Positions 8,919 through 19,069 of a stretch of DNA of 28,778 nt are shown here, piece after piece (the first letter of the stretch is position 1; the number at the start of each line of letters is the position of its first letter). The DNA is from Batkoa obscura (Eukaryota; Entomophthoromycota; Entomophthoromycetes; Entomophthorales; Batkoaceae), in contig JASVEC010000231.1 in assembly GCA_030770535.1 (NCBI GenBank), positions 1-28,778 on the forward strand, given 5' to 3'. A model generated the notes under the pieces. It made no database searches, was not told where the DNA came from, and was given only the letters and a program-made list of their open reading frames with translations. Position numbers and translations under genes: made by a program.

Positions 8919-9010
8919 GGATATCTTTTCTGATTTCACTGTTTTTCCATTTTCTAAATGCTATTGAATCGAAAAATTATTAATAAATTGTTAAACAAGC
9001 ATACTCATGC
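8919..9010 (+). repeat. ~98-bp TIR element, copy 4 (degenerate)
   Basis: Forward copy with eroded ends. The internal blocks TTTTTCCATTTTCTAAATGC and GAAAAATTATTAATAAATTG are still clear. Confidence 0.6.
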
Positions 9011-9261
9011 TCATGTTTCGTAAATTTAGCAGTTCCCTTTTAACAATTTTAAAGTTCTCTCAAAGTCCAAATCTCATAAAATGATATATTTTATCTGATT
9101 AGATTAAATGTATACCTTTAGTCAATAAAAAAATAAAATTTCTATTACTACATTTTTATTATATTGAAAGAATTAGATTACAAAATGATTGATGGTGTAT
9201 AAATGGGCACAAGGTTAAAGTAGAAAAACAATACTATATAGTTACATACTAGTGTAGTAAT

Positions 9262-9350
9262 ATCTCATTTGGCTTCATTACTTTCTCTGTTTTTTAAGCG
9301 CTATTAAGTAAAAAAAAAGGTAGTAGATTAGATAAAAAAGATATTTACAT
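9262..9350 (+). repeat. ~98-bp TIR element, copy 5 (diverged subfamily)
   Basis: The left half matches (TTTGGCTTCATTACTTTCTC, TTTTTTAAGCGCTATTAAGT). The right half is different: AAAAAAAAGGTAGTAGATTA, then GATAAAAAAG. A similar right half occurs in the copy at 22025. Confidence 0.6.
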
Positions 9351-10150
9351 GTGTGTTTCTAAAAAATCATTTTATCAACTAATGTTTTATAGTTTATTAG
9401 AATTTTGATATAAATTTTAAGTTAAAACACTGCCAAATAAAATATTACAATTTAAGCTTGAATCATCAGTCTATTATGAAATTTCGAAGAGTACATATTA
9501 CTTTTAAATTGCAAAATTTGAAAAATCTATTTATCTAGTGTTCAATAAAAATTGAAAATTTCAAAATAAACTAGAATCTAAGCTTGTATAATTTTTATTT
9601 AATAGATTCACTAAAATGACAAATGAAATGCTATAAATGGATATTGATGTTAATTTTCAAGTTTGGAAACTAAAAAACATATTTATTGAAAAATTAGCTT
9701 AAAATTAAGACAATAATAGCTAAATGCCAATAATTGAGCTTCTATGATCTTTAAGTATAATAAGAATATTCACTAGTAAAGTATAAATCATAAATGATAA
9801 GAACCGTCTATTTCTTTATTTATAAAAATCCAAAGACCAACAAAAAGGATCCTTTTTAATGCTTTCATTATTGTAGTTAATTTCCAGGGGGGAGTAGTTA
9901 CCCAAATTAATTGGTTAAATTAAATTAAAGCCACCAATTGAGAAGCTATGATTGGTTGAAAATTCAGTTCTTAATAAAGTTGTTCAATTTTCCACCCATT
10001 TAAGCTTAAAAAAGACAAATTGAACTGCTTTTTTTTAATTAATTTAAATTATTCAATCAACTAAATAACTTTCAATAAAAGTTATTTATTTTATATAACT
10101 ATTAGTCTTTTTTTATCATTATTAACATAAAGCGATAATTTTATTCTATC

Positions 10151-13100
10151 ATGTTATCACCAACATCAACCGATCGACCATCCAGTAGGATTTCAATTAA
10201 TTCAACAGCTTCACAAAGTACCTCAGTTAAAGTAGCAGTAAGGGTACGTCCATCCGCGAATAAAGCAAGAAAAGGTACACCAATGAATCATGAAAATATA
10301 GCAATACAAGTGTCCATGCCATTAAAAACTATATTTTTACCAACATCCAAACAAAGCTATGTATTTGATTATGTATTTGATGATACTATTACTCAACCTA
10401 CTATTTATGAAACAGCTATTGATCCCATGGTTGCTACTTTTATGTCTGGTTTTAATGTTACCGTACTTGCTTATGGTCAAACTTCATCAGGTAAAACTTA
10501 TACTATTGGGACATCTGGGGTAGAGGATTCTGACTCAGAAGGTATTATTCCAAGAGCTGTGCGAAGCATCTTTGAAAAATGTAATCAATTGGTATCATCT
10601 GAAGAAGAAGTGGAACTGGAACTTAAAGTATCTTATTTAGAACTTTATAATGAAGATTTGTTTGATCTTTTAAATGGCGGTGTTGGAGCTGGTAAATCCA
10701 ATGTAGCTATTAGAGAAGATAAAAAAGGTCGAATTATTTGGTCTGGTGCTAAAGAAGTAATAGTTGCCTCTTCACAAGATGTTTGGAAGTAAGTTTTTTT
10801 AAGTTGAAATTTCTTTTGTTATTAACTCCTATTTTAGCTTATTACAAGAAGGATCTACAAGGAGAAGTGTAGCTAGTACTAAAATGAATCAAAATTCTTC
10901 ACGTTCTCATGCTATTTTTTCAATTAATTTAATTCAAACTAAAACTAAAAATCAAATGAAGACCCAATTAAGGTCCAAGTTCCATTTTGTGGATCTTGCT
11001 GGTTCAGAAAGTGTAAGTTTAAATTATTATTTAAAAAATGGACTTTACTTAGTGTAAATTTTTTAGTTGAAAAAAACCGATGCAAGTGGTGATCGAGCTA
11101 AGGAAGGTATCAACATTAATTCCGGTTTATCCGCTTTAGGGAATGTGATAAGTGCTCTAGCTGATCCAGAATTAACCCATATTCCATATCGTAATTCCAA
11201 ACTAACCCGATTATTACAAGACTCAATTGGTGGTAATAGTTATACCGTAATGATAGCTTGTGTATCACCCAATTTAGCGGATATTTATGAAAGTCAAAGT
11301 ACTTTGAGTTATGCTCATCGAGCGCGTAATATCAAAATTAAAGCAAAAAAGAATCAAGAGGATGTAACGGATGTTAAAGCATTAAGAAATATAATATTTA
11401 GTTTAGAACAGCAATTAAAAAATTCCAAAGATGTTAAAGATGAAGTAACACAAGAAGAAATTATGAGAAAAAATATGATGATATTTTCATTAACAAAAGA
11501 TAGTTTAAAATATCGTGCTACCGTAGATAAATTAAAAAAACAATATAGTGATTTAATTGAAAAAGTTAGTTCTCGTCGTTCCTTGACTTCTATTTCTAGA
11601 GAAGATTTATCAAAGTCATTTATCAGTGAAGATATTTCAGTAACTTCAGATGCAACCGCAGATACCAATCCTTATATGAATTTTATGTCCATTCTTGAAG
11701 GTTATGAAGAAGAACAAAATAAATTAAAGGAAGAAATTGATAACTTGAATAAAAAATATTCAAATCAAAAGGAAGAACTTATAGAAGCTCTTACCCAACT
11801 GGTTGACGTGGAAACAGAAAACGAAAAGGAAAAGAAAACTGCTCAAGAACAAAAAGATCAATTAAGTAACTTGGAAAATAAATACCAATCTCTCTTTAAG
11901 GTTGTTACTAGTCTTAATGAACCAATAACTAATTTATTATCTTATGATAACTTGGAGTTTGATTCTACTAAGCTTATTGAACTGTCTGAAGAAGAATTAG
12001 AGTTAAAATTAAAAAAAATTCAAGAACAAGCTTTATTAATCAATCTAGAAAAACAAGAGATGTCCAATAAACTACAAACCTTAATTAATGAAAATACTGA
12101 ATTACGTAAAGACATAGGAACTTATTCCAATTCCTTATCATTACAATTTAATAATCCAGAGTTATCAAAATTACAAGTTAATCACACAAAAGATGCAAAC
12201 GGCGATTCAAGTCTTAATGGTTCACCAGCTACTAATCCAGATATTAATGTACCTACCGGTACTATTAGTAGCTTAAATTCAGATATGGTATCTGAATTTA
12301 ATTATTTAGAATTAAAAGAAAAGTATGAATTAATTCAGAGAGAAGCTGATACTTTTCGTCAACAATTGGTAGCATATGGTCATTTTAATAGTGATGAGAG
12401 TAATCAACATACCATTCAAAAACTTGAAGAAGAAATTATTAGTTTGGAAAAGAATGGAATGGAAGCGAATGTAAAGGAGATTAATGGGACTGAAATAAAG
12501 GAGAAAAAAGTCGATGGAGATATAGATATGGAGGAGTATAAAGTAAATGAATTGGAGTTGATGAAAGAGATAGCCGATTTACAACATTTGCTGGCGAATA
12601 AGAATGATATTTTGATAGACGCAGAGAGTAAAACTCAGCAAGTGGAACTTGGATTTAGTAAGTTTAAATTCGAAATGGAAAGGGAGATATTAATTTCTAA
12701 AGAAAAAATTCAAAGTTTAATGAGTCAAATCGATATATTAAAAGAGAAGTCTGATGAGGATGATAAATTGAAGTTGGAATTAAATCATCAAATTGAAACT
12801 TATAAACAAAAAATTAACGAATTGGAATATCAATTTAATAATGAGGATAAGTTAAAAAGTGATTTAAATCAAGAAATTGAGACGTATAAATCCAAAATAA
12901 GCGAATTGACCAATCATATTCAAGAACTGGAAGTTAAAGGTACTACTGACGATAAGTTAAAATCCGATATGAATCAAGAAATTAATAGTTATAAACAAGA
13001 AATTGACAATCTAAGTAATCAAATTGAAGAATTGAAACTTAAATCAATAGAAATTGAAGAATCTTTTAATCAATCTAAAGAAGAAGAAATTGAAAATATA

Positions 13101-14501
13101 AAGAAAGAATGTGAAAATAAATTAAAATTAAGCGATATTAAAATCCAAGAATTAGAAGATATTTTTAATCTTCAACTTAATGAATATAAAACATTAACAA
13201 GTGATAAAAAGATACTTGAGGAAGAATTGAACTCCAAAATTAGTGAAATTGATGACTTAACAGAACAATATAATCAGGCTTATTCAGCTTTACAATTAGA
13301 TTTTAAAATGAGTAATGATTTTACGGATTCTTTGAAAAAAGAATTGATCCAAAAGGAACAAGAGATTGATAATAAAAACGAAGAAATCAATTTAATTCAA
13401 GAAAAGTTACAAATTTATGAAAATGAATTAAAAATAATGGATCAAAAAAAGAAAGAAATTGATGGATTAAATACAAAAATTGAACAACTTCATAATGATA
13501 TTCAAATTCAAGAGAAAAACTATTCCTCAGCATCCACAAGAAATAGTCAATTATTAATGGATTTTGATCAACAACAAGAAGAAGTTAAGGTATTAAGTAT
13601 TAAATTAAGTGAAACAAGTAAAGAGTTGGAAGAATTTAAACAAAAATATGAACAAGAAGCGATTGAAGTTAAACAAACAAAATCCAAAATTGAACAATTA
13701 AAACTTGAAAAAGATCAGCAAGTTCAATTACTTCAACAATCATCTGATGAAATTCAACTTCAATATGAGCAAAAACTAAAAGAATCAGAATCCGTGATTA
13801 AAAATATGGATTCTATCAAATTCGAATTAGGTTTGGCATTAAAACAAATTGGAGAACACAAAGAAATAATTCAATCTCATGAATCGAATAATCAGGCTTT
13901 AAAACTAGAAATTGAAGCTAAAAAAGAAATTATTAATCAATTAAGTAATGAAGAATCCCTATTAAAACAGGAACTAAATCAATTAGAATCTATGATGAAA
14001 GAGAAAGATATGGAAAATCATGAATTACAAAGTTTAAAAAGTAATAGTCCCAGTATTACTAATGATGAATTACAAACTATTTTACAAGAAAACAAAAAAT
14101 TACGTATAACAATCGACGAATTAAGAGCTGAAATTCAATCGAATAATGAATTAGTAGAAATATTTGAAATCGAAATTCAAAAAAGCGATAAAGAAAAAGA
14201 GACACATATGACTCAAATCAATGATTTAAAATCACTTGTTTCTGAAAGAGAAAACAAACTAAGTCAAATCATGGAAGAGTTACAAACTCAAAGAAGAGAA
14301 AGTAAATTAACTATTGAAGATTTGGAAGTGAAGCTACAAACATTAAGTAGAAAGAGTTCTTATCTTACTAGAAATCATTTAAATTCAAATAGTAATGTAG
14401 ATGATTCCAGTTCGAGGACAGAATCGGTTAGGAATTCGATTTCTCCTACACCTTCTCATACTGGGTCCCGTAGGAGCAAGAAAAAATTTATGTGTATTTA
14501 A
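10151..14501 (+). CDS. Kinesin-4-like motor protein with long coiled coil
   Basis: Exons 10151-10788, 10838-11012 and 11067-14501 (introns 49 and 54 bp, GT-AG) encode 1415 residues. The N-terminal motor (about 25-365) shows [11 protein letters not shown], the P-loop GQTSSGKT at 109-116, [25 protein letters not shown], switch [12 protein letters not shown] (SSRSH 233-237), and switch II DLAGSE at 265-270. It continues as [20 protein letters not shown] and [14 protein letters not shown], then [19 protein letters not shown]. The stretch [34 protein letters not shown] and the IRED...[11 protein letters not shown] segment point to kinesin-4. One oddity: the usual Arg after DLAGSE is Ser. From about 370 to 1360 the protein is nearly all coiled coil, with short repeated units DDKLKxDxNQEIxxYKxxI near 565-645. 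The tail is Ser-rich and ends [10 protein letters not shown]. The likely role is plus-end microtubule or spindle motility. Confidence 0.93.
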
Positions 14502-14718
14502 AAAAAAGGAAGTTGGTAATTTTCTAGTAGGTTAATGCTTATTAACTACGTTATTCTTTTTTAATAGCAATTATTTTCAATTAATAAAAAAAATTATTTT
14601 TTTATTTTTATTTTTTTATTAAATTGGATTTTGAAACGGCTTAAATTGAAGATTATGAATTTTAATGAAATCGAAATCAAAATTGCATTTTTTAATCATT
14701 TTAATTTCTATATAAAAC

Positions 14719-15918
14719 ATGAGTTGGTTTCCGTCTTACAAACCCCAAAATTTAGATGATGATTATAGTAGTATTGAAGAATTTAGTAGCGATTTAGAAG
14801 GTTGGTGTATTAATTCCAAAAAGATTAAACTGAAAGAAGAGGTAGAACAAGTTACTCAACAACAAGTAATTCAACAAGAAGTGATTGGAAACAAACGTTT
14901 TAATGCAGAAGAGGAGTCGAAGGAAGAGGAAACTGAAATATTGGAAGATATTGAAGAATTTAGTAGCGATATTGAAGCTAGAAATCAAAATAATAAGCTT
15001 AAAGTAATAAATGTTGATAGTTTAAATCAGCAATTTAATATTAGTAATGATTCGATTGAGTATAATAGTATTTCAGAGACTTTTGAAGAACAAGATTCAA
15101 TATTACAAGGACTTGATTTCAATGATAAAGTACAAGATCCATTACCTGAAGAACAAAATAAAGAGATGGAAATATTTGAAACTGCTTGTATTTCCGATTT
15201 TATTCATGAAAGTTATGTGAAAATTTTGAATGCTGAAAAACAAAATGATCCTCAATTAGCTATTGATGTATTTACTAAAAATAATAAGGAAGAAAAGGTA
15301 TATTTTAGTAATGAGTAAGTTGATCTTTTTTATTTAAATTTGTAATTATCAATTTTTAATAAAGTAATTAGAAAAAATAGTCTGGCTTTTCGATGTCAAA
15401 AAGTATATCAAGAATGTGAAATGGATCATAAATTATTCGATTATTTGAGATTTACTAAAGGTAATATTTAAGATACTCTATTAAAAGATATTTAATTAAT
15501 ATAACAGAATTAATTGATATTAATTTTAGATTTTAATCCAAAACAAAGTATTAAAGTGAAAATAATATCAATTGAAAATCAACCTCAAACTAAAGATTTG
15601 AATTTATTTGAAGAAAATGTTATAAACTTTAATATAGTTTTAACGGAGATAATACAACTTCATGATACTTCAAACAACAATAGTAAACAACATCAACTTC
15701 AAATTGGTCAACAAATAATAGTTATATTAATTAATTCTTTTATTGATTTTGAGATAAAAGATTATACAAAATTAAAATTAATTGAATTAAAAAATCAGTT
15801 GTTAAAAGAAGATTCATATTTGAATATCTATCACCCTTTTTTTATTAAAGATTGGAAATTAAATCATATTAAGGAATGTCCAGTTGTTATTAGTTATAAA
15901 TTTAATTTGTGTAATTGA
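14719..15918 (+). CDS. Unrecognised three-exon acidic protein
   Basis: Exons 14719-15314, 15372-15460 and 15530-15918, with GT-AG introns of 57 and 69 bp, give one continuous frame of 357 residues. The N-terminal half is acidic and low in complexity, with the motif IEEFSSDLE near residue 20 repeated as IEEFSSDIE near residue 80. The middle has FIHESYVKILNAEKQNDPQL, and the exon 1/2 junction reads EKNSLAFRCQKVYQECEMDH. The C-terminal part (about 230-357) alternates hydrophobic residues as in a beta-rich fold (SIKVKIISIENQ, FNIVLTEIIQL, IGQQIIVILINSF, KLKLIELKNQL, YLNIYHPFFIKDW, VVISYKFNLC). That is compatible with an OB-like fold, but I cannot name a family. It lies 217 bp downstream of the kinesin on the same strand. 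TATATAAAA sits only about 10 nt before the ATG, so the transcription start is uncertain. Confidence 0.75.
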
Positions 15919-16342
15919 TATAGGAATAGTCAATAAAATGAGACATTGAAGTTGATAAATGGTAGCAAGTGATAAAATTGAAAGAAGAAGAATCGGTAAA
16001 TTAATTTTTATTTATTAAAAGTTTAAAACTTATTGATATTTTACTATTTCATTTCATTTTTATTATAGTTTATAATTATATTTTGTATATATTTTTCTTA
16101 GCCTTCAATAATTTTCAAAGCCAAGCTCCGCTTTGAAACTTCTATTTTTAGTAAATACCAATATAAATTTGGATTTTGATTTACAATTATGAAGATTAAA
16201 TTTTTTATTTCAAATGTTAATAAATTGTAAAATATTAAATTAAATTCAACTAAAAGTAGTTTATGTATATAAATAATATAAATTCAATCATCTAATATAT
16301 CTTTGATCTTTATTTTTATTTTATTTTATTTTAATAATAAAA
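15919..16342. other. Intergenic region with (ATTTT)n tract
   Basis: AT-rich spacer. TATATAAATA occurs near 16266, and a short (ATTTT)n run at about 16310-16332 lies immediately before the ATG of the next gene. No repeat-element copy. Confidence 0.4.
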
Positions 16343-16633
16343 ATGAAATTAATATTTATAACAACTTTTATGCTTACCATCAACATTATTTCCACTCTTC
16401 ATGTCCGTAACTTTCCATCACGACATCGACATGAATTAATTAAACGAGATGATTTTAATCCATTTAATCTATTTGGTATAGTAGTGAATAACTTATCTAA
16501 AGCAATCACAGAAACTACCTCAAAAGTTACTGGGACTATTGCAGTAGGTGCTCATTTATTATCAAAACAAGATGTGGTACCTATGATTCCTAAAGCTGAA
16601 GAAAAGGTCAATCCAGACCAAGATAAAATTTAA
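16343..16633 (+). CDS. Small secreted-type protein with Kex2-like site
   Basis: A 96-residue protein. Residues 1-19 are a signal peptide (MKLIFITTFMLTINIISTL). A short basic propeptide (HVRNFPSRHRHELI) ends in KR at 34-35, a classic Kex2-type site. The rest would be released as a 61-residue peptide starting DDFNPFNLFGIVVNNL, with an amphipathic, Gly/Ala/Thr-containing middle (TSKVTGTIAVGAHLLSK) and a Pro/acidic tail ending NPDQDKI. The layout, with the VVPMIPK element and a DKI end, recalls the glycine-zipper proteins (VVPKPK and DDKL), so it may be a short distant relative. No cysteines. It converges with the gene on the minus strand at 16825. Function unknown. Confidence 0.65.
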   Translation: MKLIFITTFMLTINIISTLHVRNFPSRHRHELIKRDDFNPFNLFGIVVNNLSKAITETTSKVTGTIAVGAHLLSKQDVVPMIPKAEEKVNPDQDKI

Positions 16634-16824
16634 TTAAGCTACAACTGGTTGAGCATATAATTTTGTTTTTTATATAATATAAACAGAAATAAATAAAAAC
16701 ATTCAAATTAATAGTAAATAATAATAATAATGAATTAGATTAAGTTTAATTGAATATATTTTATTTTATAAATTAAAGAAAGAATAAGAAGATAAGAGAA
16801 ATATCAAAAATAAATTAAACAAGA

Positions 16825-17427
16825 TTAAAGTTCATCATATTGGTTAGAACTATTAATAGATGAATTGTTATCATTGTCAATTCCCATTTCTTTATTTATA
16901 CTATTAAAATAATTGTTTAAATTGTTTAAATTGTTTTCCATATTATCGTCCATTAATTCATCTTCATTCTCTTCGTCTTTATTTTTATCCCTTCCTATTA
17001 CCTCTTGTGATAAGTTATCTTTCATCAATTGTTGATTTCTATTACCCATTAACGCCATTGCCATAAATTTCATTTCATCTAATGAATATTTGTTCCCTGG
17101 TATTAACACTTCTTTATTACTATTTAAATATTGCATTAAACTCTTTAAATCACTAATAGTAATAGCCTCAAAATCCGGATTGTTTCTTAATCCATTAAAT
17201 AAAACTTGTTTTTTATTATAAATATCAGCTACTTTTTTAGTACCCATAGATTTCAATGTAGATAATTGAGATTTAAGTACAGGTTTATTACCATACTTCC
17301 CAAGTTTTTTAAAATTAATTTGATTTTTTGCTGTTAGTATACCCTGTGCTATAAACTCCCGGTCCACTTTAAGACACTCAATAAAAAGAGGTAAGGTTAA
17401 TAGTAAAAACCAAGGGTAATATTGCAT
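16825..17427 (-). CDS. ER-type protein with signal peptide and C-terminal YDEL
   Basis: A 200-residue protein I do not recognise. Residues 1-19 form a signal peptide (MQYYPWFLLLTLPLFIECL). The body is helical and charged (LKSQLSTLKSMGTKKVADIY, FEAITISDLKSLMQYLNSNK, YSLDEMKFMAMALMGNRNQQ), followed by an acidic stretch (DKNKDEENEDELMDDNMENN) and an Asn/Ser-rich end. The last four residues are YDEL, close to the KDEL/HDEL signals that return soluble proteins to the endoplasmic reticulum, so it may be an ER-lumen protein rather than exported. No cysteine remains after the signal peptide. The ATG is the first in the frame; the leader just before it contains a 7-bp tandem repeat. The gene is convergent with the one at 16343. 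Confidence 0.7.
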   Translation of the reverse strand: MQYYPWFLLLTLPLFIECLKVDREFIAQGILTAKNQINFKKLGKYGNKPVLKSQLSTLKSMGTKKVADIYNKKQVLFNGLRNNPDFEAITISDLKSLMQYLNSNKEVLIPGNKYSLDEMKFMAMALMGNRNQQLMKDNLSQEVIGRDKNKDEENEDELMDDNMENNLNNLNNYFNSINKEMGIDNDNNSSINSSNQYDEL

Positions 17428-17431
17428 TGTA

Positions 17432-17462
17432 TTCTATTTTCTATTTTCTATTTTCTATTTAT
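17432..17462. repeat. 7-bp tandem repeat (TTTTCTA)n
   Basis: About four units of TTTTCTA directly upstream of the ATG at 17427, so in the leader or core promoter of the YDEL gene. On the coding strand it reads TAGAAAA repeated. Confidence 0.75.
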
Positions 17463-18078
17463 TGATTACTGTTAATTAATATTATTAGTTGCTGTTGGTG
17501 ATAAAGAAATATAATTCAATTCTTGTCCTTCCTTTTTGTTATTTGTTATTTCTTTTTTCTATTTTCATTCTTTGTTTCATCTTAGATTATCTTTTGATAA
17601 ATTTGGTCTATCAGACATCAAGTTTTCAGCAATTAAATTGAAATGTTTGAAATTAATAAATTTAGTTTTAAATGTTAGAGCAGTTTAGATTACATTTAGA
17701 TTTCCTTTGTTGCTTTTAATTTGACGCCAAATTCTTTTAATATGAATGTAAAGATATATAAAAAGTTATATCTTTTAAATTCAATTTAAGAAAATTAGCA
17801 TCAAATTAAAAATAATAAAAGAGATCTAAATGTAAGTTGCTTTAAAATTGATTAATAAAAATAAATATCTCAAATTAAAGTTAATAAAAAAACAATAAGT
17901 TTCAATGTCTTATTTATTAAAATAAAGAAGTATACATATAAATGAGGATAAAAACAATATAAAGAGAAGCTTTGTACAATCAATATAGAATTTTTTTAAT
18001 AATTACTTTTTTTATCTTCAACAAAATCTAATTTATTTTAATATAATAACTAGAATTTACTAAATAAAAACATTAATC

Positions 18079-18111
18079 GATGATCTACGTAACTTTCAAT
18101 TATAAAAATAG
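18079..18111 (+). promoter_or_regulatory. GATGATC box plus TATA element
   Basis: GATGATC at 18079-18085 and TATAAAAATAG from 18101, 15 nt apart, with the ATG at 18153. The spacing matches the modules at 4352 and 4942, although the proteins are strongly diverged. Confidence 0.55.
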
Positions 18112-18152
18112 CTATCTCATTTGATTTTTTCAAATATTTACTTCTTTTCAAT

Positions 18153-18422
18153 ATGAGGTTTAAAACTTATCATTTGATATGTATAAGCTTACTTTTATTA
18201 ATCTCAATAGCCAGTGCTCACCCATTAGAATCTGAAAAATTAGATGATGAAGTTAATAATGAAAAGAAAGCGAACAAGAATATATTTTCAGTAGTGGGCA
18301 CAGGTATCAAAAATGCATTTATTGGCAATACTCCTATACTATTAATTAGTAAAGTCATTCAATCCAACTTTAGAAAATTAGGTAGGAAATCGTCCGCTTT
18401 GTATGTTACTCCTAAGGATTAA
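18153..18422 (+). CDS. Small signal-peptide protein, KV(A/I)Q family
   Basis: An 89-residue protein. Residues 1-22 are a clear signal peptide (MRFKTYHLICISLLLLISIA then SA). An acidic/lysine-rich segment follows (HPLESEKLDDEVNNEKKANK), then the conserved block: SVVGTGIKNAF, the hydrophobic PILLISKVIQ, SNFRKLGRKS and SALYVTPKD. The last 40 residues align almost without gaps with the gene at 20061 (KVxQSNFRKxxRxSSAxYVxPK). The S-K-V core also fits the genes at 4427 and 5009. No cysteine in the mature part. Function unknown. The basic SNFRK...R cluster after a hydrophobic helix suggests membrane association, which is inference. Confidence 0.75.
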   Translation: MRFKTYHLICISLLLLISIASAHPLESEKLDDEVNNEKKANKNIFSVVGTGIKNAFIGNTPILLISKVIQSNFRKLGRKSSALYVTPKD

Positions 18423-18532
18423 GAGAATTATTGAAAAAATAAAAAAATTCTTACTTTTTTTACTTAATATTGATATTAACATTGATGTTGATATCGAACT
18501 TATTCATAAAATCAAATTTATAATTAAATTAT

Positions 18533-18727
18533 GATGCTCTTTTTGGCTTCATCACTTTTTCCATTTTCTAAGTGCTATTTGAGTAGAAAGATTATTGAGA
18601 GTGTTTTTTTTGACTTCATTACTTTTTCCATTTTCTAAGCGCCATTTAAGCGGAAATTTTGTTGGTAAAATTCTTAAACACAAAAATACATCCCCATTAG
18701 TAAAACTCTTAAACAAAAAATGTATCC
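18533..18727 (+). repeat. ~98-bp TIR element, copy 6, split by a nested copy
   Basis: Forward copy in two parts, 18533-18596 and 18699-18727. Removing the inner element and one ATT restores the consensus GATTATTAGTAAAA at the junction. Confidence 0.85.
18597..18695 (+). repeat. ~98-bp TIR element, copy 7, nested
   Basis: A 99-bp forward copy inserted into copy 6. It starts GAGAGTGTTTTTTTTGAC and ends CAAAAATACATCCCC. It is flanked on both sides by ATT (18594-18596 and 18696-18698), which looks like a 3-bp target duplication. Confidence 0.9.
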
Positions 18728-18756
18728 TTTTATGTTTTCATTATTTTAAGAACTTT

Positions 18757-18782
18757 ATTTTATTTTATTTTATTTTATTTTA
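18757..18782. repeat. (TTTTA)n microsatellite
   Basis: Five or so consecutive TTTTA units in non-coding sequence. Confidence 0.8.
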
Positions 18783-18952
18783 TAATATCATTTATTAAAA
18801 AAATAAGTAATTTGTTTTAATATTTGATCTTATATCAATTTATTAGTATTTACAATTATCTTTTAATAACTCAATCTTTAACATTACAACATAAAATTAA
18901 ATTTAAAATAAATTAATATAAAATCAACTTGAATTAAATACTACCTTAATAT

Positions 18953-19051
18953 GGGGATGTATTTTTAGGTTCAAGAATTTTACTAATAAAATTTCCGCTC
19001 AAATAGTGCTTAAAGGATAGAAAAAGGAATGAAGCCAGAAAAAACATTCCC
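18953..19051 (-). repeat. ~98-bp TIR element, copy 8
   Basis: Reverse copy flanked by ATAT on both sides. GGGGATGTATTTTTAGG at one end, CATTCCC at the other. Head-to-head with the next copy. Confidence 0.88.
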
Positions 19052-19069
19052 ATATAGTGATTCCCATAT

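Larger units (their letters stand above)
8782..10150. other. Gene-free region between glycine-zipper gene and kinesin
   Basis: About 1.4 kb with two degenerate copies of the ~98-bp element, then about 800 bp of repeat-free sequence upstream of the kinesin. That part holds a 16-bp perfect palindrome (9842-9857, AAAAAGGATCCTTTTT) and an unusual run of six G at 9887-9892 (CCAGGGGGGAG). A TATATAA element lies about 57 nt ahead of the kinesin ATG. Confidence 0.5.
17428..18152. promoter_or_regulatory. Divergent intergenic region
   Basis: About 725 bp that must hold the promoters of both flanking genes. The left edge has the TTTTCTA tandem repeat and the right edge the GATGATC/TATA module, both listed separately. 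The middle is AT-rich with no further motif that I can support. Confidence 0.45.

Noticed and set aside
11354-11668. Minus-strand open frame inside the kinesin
   Set aside because: Shadow of the coiled-coil coding sequence.
14472-14501. Cys near the kinesin C-terminus (MCI) as a prenylation site
   Set aside because: A CaaX box needs Cys four residues from the end; here it is second from the end.
18595-18798. Open frame of 67 codons on the plus strand
   Set aside because: It runs through the nested ~98-bp repeat copy and a (TTTTA)n tract; its translation is that of the repeat, not a gene.
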